Assembly (NCBI GenBank): GCA_002705575.1
Contig: PAHI01000036.1
Coordinates: forward strand, 1-30,275
DNA from: Fidelibacterota bacterium
GTDB taxonomy: Bacteria; Marinisomatota; Marinisomatia; SCGC-AAA003-L08; GCA-002719095
Direction: 5' to 3'
Length of the DNA: 30,275 nt
In this document: piece by piece, positions 25,378 through 30,275 of the stretch
Layout of the letters: each line of letters opens with the position of its first letter
Numbering within the stretch: the stretch's first letter is position 1
The notes under the pieces: model-generated
Database searches by the model: none
What the model saw: the letters and a program-made list of their open reading frames with translations, nothing else
What the model was told of the DNA's origin: nothing
Position numbers and translations under genes: made by a program

Positions 25378-26547
25378 TTATTTTAATTCAGACAGTAATT
25401 CAACTTTATCTGTTTTTTCCCAAGAACATTCTGTTCTACCAAAATGACCATAAGCTGACAACCTATTATAAATAGGTTTTTTTAAATCTAAAGCACTGAT
25501 AATACCTGATGGTGTTAAATCAAAATTTTTCTTAATAAATTCAATTAAATCTTGTTCTTTAATCGTTGATGTACCAAAAGTATTTAAATTAATTGACATA
25601 GGATCTGCGACACCTATACTATAAGCAAGCTGTATCTCACAACGGTCTGCGATTGAAGAGGCAATAATATTTTTAGCTATATAACGCGCCATATATGCAG
25701 CAGACCTATCTACCTTTGAAGGATCTTTCCCAGAAAAAGCACCTCCACCATGCCTTGCATAACCTCCATAAGTATCAACAATTATTTTTCGACCAGTTAA
25801 ACCAACATCTGCAACAGGCCCACCTTCAACAAAACGGCCTGTACCATTTACAATAAAAGATTCATTAAAAGGTAAATTATATTTTCCAATAATAGGATTA
25901 ATAACAAATTCAATTACATTATTTACTATAAAATCATGCTCTTTTTTTTCATCATTAAACCTATCTAACATATCAAGATGCTGAGTTGCAATAACAACCC
26001 TATCTATATGAATAGGATTATTATTAGAGTCATATTTAATTGTTACTTGACTCTTGCCATCTGGACACAACCAATCTAACTTTTTACTTTTTCTAACTCT
26101 TGCAAGCTGTTTAGTTAAATCATGAGATAAAACAATGGGCAAAGGCATAAACTCTGACGTTTCATTACATGCAAACCCAAACATCAAACCTTGATCTCCA
26201 GCCCCTTGATCATGCCCATCAAATTGATCAACTCCTTGAGCAATATGTAAACTTTGAGGCTTTATTAATGTTTTTAATTTATAATCTTCTAAATAACCAA
26301 TATCATTTAAGGTTTTTTTAACTATATCATTATAATTGATTTTTGCACTTGTAGTAATTTCACCAGATATAAAGACTTCAAGATAACTCTTATCTTTAGC
26401 GCCAGTTATCATTGTTTCACAAGCAACTCTAGCATTTGAGTCTTGTTCTAAAATAGAATCAAGGATGGCATCAGAAATCTTATCAGCTACTTTATCCGGA
26501 TGTCCTTCAGTAACTGACTCTGATGTAAATAAATATTTTTCACTCAT
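25378..26547 (-). CDS. metK: S-adenosylmethionine synthetase
   Basis: This is a 389-residue protein that makes SAM from methionine and ATP. It shows TSESVTEGHPDKVADKISDA (8-27), the GAGDQGLMFGFA hexapeptide region (115-126), DTYGGYARHGGGAFSGKDPSKVDRSAAY (about 257-284) and a C-terminal TECSWEKTD region. AAGAAGG precedes the ATG. It sits 15 bases after pckA and 14 bases before ahcY. No SAM riboswitch is possible upstream because the gap is too small. Confidence 0.98.
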   Translation of the reverse strand: MSEKYLFTSESVTEGHPDKVADKISDAILDSILEQDSNARVACETMITGAKDKSYLEVFISGEITTSAKINYNDIVKKTLNDIGYLEDYKLKTLIKPQSLHIAQGVDQFDGHDQGAGDQGLMFGFACNETSEFMPLPIVLSHDLTKQLARVRKSKKLDWLCPDGKSQVTIKYDSNNNPIHIDRVVIATQHLDMLDRFNDEKKEHDFIVNNVIEFVINPIIGKYNLPFNESFIVNGTGRFVEGGPVADVGLTGRKIIVDTYGGYARHGGGAFSGKDPSKVDRSAAYMARYIAKNIIASSIADRCEIQLAYSIGVADPMSINLNTFGTSTIKEQDLIEFIKKNFDLTPSGIISALDLKKPIYNRLSAYGHFGRTECSWEKTDKVELLSELK

Positions 26548-26562
26548 TTCTAAACCTTCTTA

Positions 26563-28167
26563 TTAAATTATAGGACCGTACTTTTTTAAATATTCAACTT
26601 CTTTTCCATACTGATTAAAATTTTTCCTAAACATTTCTGCCAATCTTTTAGCCATATCAATATAATCAGACTCACTCAACCATGAATTCTTTGGGTTTAA
26701 AATGTTTGAATTTACACTATCGAGTGTAACTGGGATTTTCAATCCAAAACAATCTTCTTTATAAAAATTACTTCTCTTAATACTTCCATCTAAAATAGAG
26801 GTTATAATACTACGAGTGTCTTTAATACTGATTCGTTTCGCTCCAGAAGAAGGAGAACCTCCAACCCATCCTGTATTAACCAAATATACTGCAGAACCAT
26901 GATTATCTAATTTTTGATTGAGCAGCTTTGCATAAATCAATGGATGCAATGTTAAGAAGGGACCTCCAAAACATGGAGAAAATGTAGCCTGAGGTTCATC
27001 AACTCCTCGCTCAGTACCAGCAACTTTTGCTGTATATCCTGTTATAAAATGATACATTGCCTGCTTATTATTTAATTTTGCTACAGGAGGCAGAACACCG
27101 TAAGCGTCACATGTTAAAAATATAACAGTTTTTGGATGAGTGGCAATACTTCTCTTACCTTTCGCATATAATGAATTTTCAATATGATTTAATGGATAGG
27201 ATACTCTAGTATTTTCAGTTTTAGAGCCATCATTAAAATCTATATGACGACTACAATTATCATACACTACATTTTCTAATAAAGCTCCATGCCTAATAGC
27301 ATTATATATATCAGGCTCATCTTCTTTGCTTAATCTGATAGCTTTAGCATAACAGCCACCCTCAAAATTAAAAACCCCGTCATCAGACCATCCATGTTCA
27401 TCATCGCCAACAAGAGGACGATTAGGGTCCGTTGATAAAGTGGTTTTACCGGTTCCACTCAAACCAAAAAATAATGCTGAGTTTTTTCCACTTTCATCAA
27501 CATTGCATGAACAATGCATTGATAATATATTTTTCATAGGCAATAAATAATGAAGGACTGAAAAAATCCCTTTTTTCATTTCTCCAGCATATTCTGTGCC
27601 TCCAATAATTGCTATTTTCCTTTTTAAATTAAGAATAATAAAAGTTGATGAATTTAAACCATGTTTTTCAAAGTCTGTGTTGACTATATCAGAAGCATTT
27701 ATAATAGTAAATTCCGGATCAAATAACTTAAGATCTGATTTATTTGGCCTTATAAACATATTATTTGCAAAATGAGCCTGCCATGCTCTTCTAGCTATAA
27801 CACGTAATGATAACTGATGATTCTCATCAGCTCCTCCATAACCATCAAAAATATATGTTTTTGTTTTTTTATCTGAATTATAATAATCTAAAACTTTACA
27901 TAGCAACTCATCAAAAACATCTGAACTAACAGGGCGATTTACTGCTCCCCACCACAATTTATCTTTAGATAAAGATTCCTCAACAAAATATTTATCATTT
28001 GGAGACCTACCAGTATATACTCCAGTGTCAACCATAACAGCACCATTCATAGCCATCTTAGTTTCTTTGTTATTAATACCTTCTTCTATCAATCTTTCCA
28101 TAGATAAATTTCTTAAAAAGTTCAAATCACTACTAATTCCTACATTATTTAATCCTTTTAAAGTCAT
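26563..28167 (-). CDS. pckA: Phosphoenolpyruvate carboxykinase (ATP)
   Basis: This is a 534-residue gluconeogenic enzyme, converting oxaloacetate and ATP to PEP, CO2 and ADP. It contains RSPNDKY (54-60, oxaloacetate binding), the Walker-type kinase loop GLSGTGKTTLS (235-245), the metal-binding DDEHGW (255-260), and the EGGCYAK segment just after. The length and motifs are those of the ATP-dependent form. The ATG lies one base after the recombinase stop. It is co-directional with metK, but no functional link is evident. Confidence 0.97.
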   Translation of the reverse strand: MTLKGLNNVGISSDLNFLRNLSMERLIEEGINNKETKMAMNGAVMVDTGVYTGRSPNDKYFVEESLSKDKLWWGAVNRPVSSDVFDELLCKVLDYYNSDKKTKTYIFDGYGGADENHQLSLRVIARRAWQAHFANNMFIRPNKSDLKLFDPEFTIINASDIVNTDFEKHGLNSSTFIILNLKRKIAIIGGTEYAGEMKKGIFSVLHYLLPMKNILSMHCSCNVDESGKNSALFFGLSGTGKTTLSTDPNRPLVGDDEHGWSDDGVFNFEGGCYAKAIRLSKEDEPDIYNAIRHGALLENVVYDNCSRHIDFNDGSKTENTRVSYPLNHIENSLYAKGKRSIATHPKTVIFLTCDAYGVLPPVAKLNNKQAMYHFITGYTAKVAGTERGVDEPQATFSPCFGGPFLTLHPLIYAKLLNQKLDNHGSAVYLVNTGWVGGSPSSGAKRISIKDTRSIITSILDGSIKRSNFYKEDCFGLKIPVTLDSVNSNILNPKNSWLSESDYIDMAKRLAEMFRKNFNQYGKEVEYLKKYGPII

Positions 28168-28168
28168 A

Positions 28169-29077
28169 TCATTTAGCCAATGGATGTGATTTTTTATAAT
28201 CTTTTTTCATTTTTTCTAACTGTACATGCGTATAAATCTGAGTTGAAGATAAACTCTCGTGACCCAGAAGCTCTTTAACTGACATTAAATTAGCACCCGC
28301 ATCTAGTAAATGAGTTGCAAAACTATGCCTTAAAGAATGTGGACTTAATTTCTCATCATTTGAGATTCTTTTCAAATGTTTTTTAGTAATATTATATATT
28401 GTTTTTTCACTTATATGATGATTTAAAATTCTTTTCTTAGACATTGATGCAAAAAGATATCTTTGTTTTTCAATGTAAAACACAGACATATATTTTTGCA
28501 ACATTGATATAGATGTCTCGCCTAAAACAACTACTCTATCTTTATTACCCTTACCTCTAATCTTTATTGTTTTATCTGAAAAATCAATGTTCGAAACTTC
28601 TATATTCGCAAGTTCAGATATTCTTATACCTGTTGCATAAAATAATTCTAAAATACAAACTTCCATTAAAATCTGGTTACTATCAAGCTCTATATCAAAC
28701 AACTTATCAATCTCTTTATTAGTAAGCAAGTGTGGTAGCTTTTTAGATATTTTAGGCGACTTTATAGCTGACATAATATTTTTATCTACAATATTATTTT
28801 TAGACATATAATTGAATAAAGATTTTAAAGTTGCCACTTTCCTTGCAATTGTTTTATCAGACATTCTTTTTGCATGCATTGAAAACATGTATTCTTTTAT
28901 ATGTTCTGTGCTAACATTTAGAATAAGCAAGTTTATATTTTTTTTATACAAATACCTTGCAAATTGAAACAAATCAATTCTATAGTTGCGTATAGTATTA
29001 TCAGAATATCTTCTGATTTTGCCGATATAGTCTATAAATTCAATGATTTGAATTTTATTAGAAGAATTAAAAGTCAT
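28169..29077 (-). CDS. Xer-type tyrosine recombinase
   Basis: This is a 302-residue recombinase with an N-terminal SAM-like DNA-binding domain (about 1-95) and a catalytic domain. The residues are R152 (ATGIRISEL), K176 in the GKGNKDR turn, H247 and R250 (HSLRHSFATHLL), H273 (LLGHESL) and nucleophile Y282 (IYTHV). This matches XerC/XerD, which resolve chromosome dimers at dif; I cannot say which of the two. The stop codon overlaps nothing but is one base from pckA, and the start overlaps the rluD end by 11 bases. Housekeeping neighbours argue against a phage or integron integrase. Confidence 0.92.
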   Translation of the reverse strand: MTFNSSNKIQIIEFIDYIGKIRRYSDNTIRNYRIDLFQFARYLYKKNINLLILNVSTEHIKEYMFSMHAKRMSDKTIARKVATLKSLFNYMSKNNIVDKNIMSAIKSPKISKKLPHLLTNKEIDKLFDIELDSNQILMEVCILELFYATGIRISELANIEVSNIDFSDKTIKIRGKGNKDRVVVLGETSISMLQKYMSVFYIEKQRYLFASMSKKRILNHHISEKTIYNITKKHLKRISNDEKLSPHSLRHSFATHLLDAGANLMSVKELLGHESLSSTQIYTHVQLEKMKKDYKKSHPLAK

Positions 29078-30032
29078 TTTTCAACAACCTAATCAAATTA
29101 TTCATATCTGATGGCAAAGAAGCCTCTAAACAAATTCTTCTATTTGAAAAAGGATGTACAAAATCAATCGAATAAGCATGCAACATGTGCCTGTTCGTTA
29201 TTTTGAAACACCTTTTTAACAATGAAGAATAACGGCTATGAAACGATTTGATGTTTCGAACACCTCCAGAATATTTTTCATCACCAAAAATAGAATGACC
29301 CAGATGCTTCATGTGAACCCTTAATTGATGAGTTCTTCCTGTCTTAGGAAACATATCAACAACTGTCAAGGGTCCAAAATTTTGAACAGAACTATAGCTG
29401 GTGATTGATTCACGTCCATTAGTTTTAGAAACAGAAAATAAAGTCTTATTTCTAGGACTTCTATTTATAAAGTTTTTAATTTGTCCCTTGCCTTTTAAAT
29501 CCCCCCATACAATTGCTCTATATTTTTTATTTATCATTCTATCATGAAATAAATTTGATAATTTTTTGTGTGCTTGGTTTTGTTTTGCAACGATAATAAC
29601 ACCTGATGTATCCTTATCTAGACGGTGAACTATACCTGGGCGACTCTCATCTAAATTAGAGATATCTTTCAGATAATATAATAAACCGTTAACTAAAGTA
29701 TTTGAATGATTGCCACTACCAGGATGAACCACAAGACCAGAAGGCTTATTAATAGCAAAATAATATTCATCTTCAAAAATTATATCAAAATTAATTTTTT
29801 GAGGTTTTATATACTGTTCACAAACATTAGAAGGTTCAAACTTACATAAAATACTCTCACCTCCTGACAAAACAGAAGATGGCTTAATTCTTTTATCATT
29901 CACCAATACTTTGCCATCAATAATCATTTTTTTTATCTGAGACCTTGATAAATCGTTAATCTCATTTGACAAGAATAAGTCAACCCTTATATCTTTTTTG
30001 TTATTTATTATTTGAAGGTTCGTATTCAACAT
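29067..30032 (-). CDS. rluD: 23S rRNA pseudouridine synthase, RluD/RluA family
   Basis: This is a 321-residue protein. An N-terminal S4-like RNA-binding domain (about 14-60, with DLSRSQIKKMI and DGKVLVND) is followed by the pseudouridine synthase domain. The catalytic motif HRLDKDTSG (136-144) contains Asp139, exactly the numbering of the E. coli RluD nucleophile. Also seen are INKPSGLVVHPGSGN, the FPKTGRTHQLRVHMKHLGHSIFGDEKY segment, and a C-terminal basic helix. The family is certain; the exact target positions in 23S rRNA are inferred from this S4-carrying type. The start overlaps lspA by 32 bases, a longer overlap than other junctions here. Confidence 0.93.
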   Translation of the reverse strand: MLNTNLQIINNKKDIRVDLFLSNEINDLSRSQIKKMIIDGKVLVNDKRIKPSSVLSGGESILCKFEPSNVCEQYIKPQKINFDIIFEDEYYFAINKPSGLVVHPGSGNHSNTLVNGLLYYLKDISNLDESRPGIVHRLDKDTSGVIIVAKQNQAHKKLSNLFHDRMINKKYRAIVWGDLKGKGQIKNFINRSPRNKTLFSVSKTNGRESITSYSSVQNFGPLTVVDMFPKTGRTHQLRVHMKHLGHSIFGDEKYSGGVRNIKSFHSRYSSLLKRCFKITNRHMLHAYSIDFVHPFSNRRICLEASLPSDMNNLIRLLKNDF

Positions 30033-30275
30033 TGCTATTTTTTCTATTTAAAAAAAAGTCTGAAAATATAATCATAATCATACCAAGCGTGATAAAAGTA
30101 TCCGCCAAATTAAAAATATAATTCCAGCGTAAATTTTCCGTTATACCTATGTTTATAAAGTCAACCACTTTACCACTCATCAGTCTGTCAAACAAATTAC
30201 CAAATGCTCCTCCTAATATAATTGCAAGTGATAAAATTTTAATTTTATGATCATTATTAATAATACTTTTATAAA
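30001..30275 (-). CDS. lspA: Lipoprotein signal peptidase (partial, 5' end outside window)
   Basis: This is the C-terminal ~90 residues of prolipoprotein signal peptidase II; the reading frame continues through the right edge. The conserved GGAFGNLFDRL block (first catalytic Asp) and NYIFNLADTFITLG (second catalytic Asp) are both visible. A final transmembrane helix and a polar tail follow. The enzyme cleaves lipoproteins before the lipid-modified cysteine, so it would process the lipoproteins found in this window. The lspA-rluD order is common in bacteria. Confidence 0.93.
   Translation of the reverse strand, partial: YKSIINNDHKIKILSLAIILGGAFGNLFDRLMSGKVVDFINIGITENLRWNYIFNLADTFITLGMIMIIFSDFFLNRKNSNVEYEPSNNK

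Noticed and set aside
28169..29077. Tyrosine recombinase as a mark of a mobile element
   Set aside because: The neighbours are housekeeping genes in a tight run, and the protein has standard Xer length and motifs; no attachment repeats are seen.

Overview
The window is strongly AT-rich (about 30% G+C by eye), gene-dense and mostly transcribed from the minus strand. It reads as chromosome from a diderm (outer-membrane) bacterium of the FCB superphylum. The clues are an LptF/LptG permease, a secreted protease with a Por/type IX-style C-terminal sorting domain, a DUF5723-type outer-membrane barrel, large lipoproteins and ATP-type PEP carboxykinase. Recognisable Shine-Dalgarno sites precede several genes (frr, rpsB, metK, ahcY), which is atypical for Bacteroidota. 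A marine Marinimicrobia/SAR406-like genome is my best guess, but this is inference and not proven by the sequence.

Layout from left to right: (1) 1-1000 holds two small membrane-protein genes and tRNA-Leu(CAA). (2) 1002-6490 is a minus-strand DNA-repair cluster: a Dna2-like nuclease-helicase, exonuclease I (sbcB), a small exported basic protein and a Bax-inhibitor-1 family protein. (3) 6551-7667 has a small plus-strand unknown gene, two tandem paralogous lipoproteins and initiator tRNA-fMet with its own terminator. (4) 7787-10629 is der (EngA) overlapping a T9SS-sorted HExxH metalloprotease, then a divergent TerB-like gene. (5) 11098-17442 is one tightly packed minus-strand run, pyrR-pyrB-pyrC-rplM-rpsI-rpsB-tsf-pyrH-frr. 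It is preceded by a convincing PyrR-binding RNA hairpin, and its PyrC-like protein has lost several catalytic residues. (6) 17600-18685 is an LptF/LptG permease on the plus strand. (7) 18682-30275 is a second long minus-strand run. Transcription enters from the right edge with lspA, then rluD, a Xer recombinase, pckA, metK, ahcY, a 1258-residue cysteine-repeat lipoprotein and a DUF5723 barrel, nearly all abutting or overlapping.

Functionally the window combines pyrimidine synthesis and translation genes, methyl-cycle enzymes (MetK plus AhcY), gluconeogenesis (PckA), repair nucleases and cell-envelope proteins. The least explained parts are the cysteine-repeat lipoprotein and its barrel partner, the Dna2-like/ExoI pair, the tetra-cysteine lipoprotein pair, and the degenerate PyrC under apparent PyrR control. 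No CRISPR array, insertion sequence, rRNA or prophage was seen. No stretch longer than 300 bases lacks a gene.
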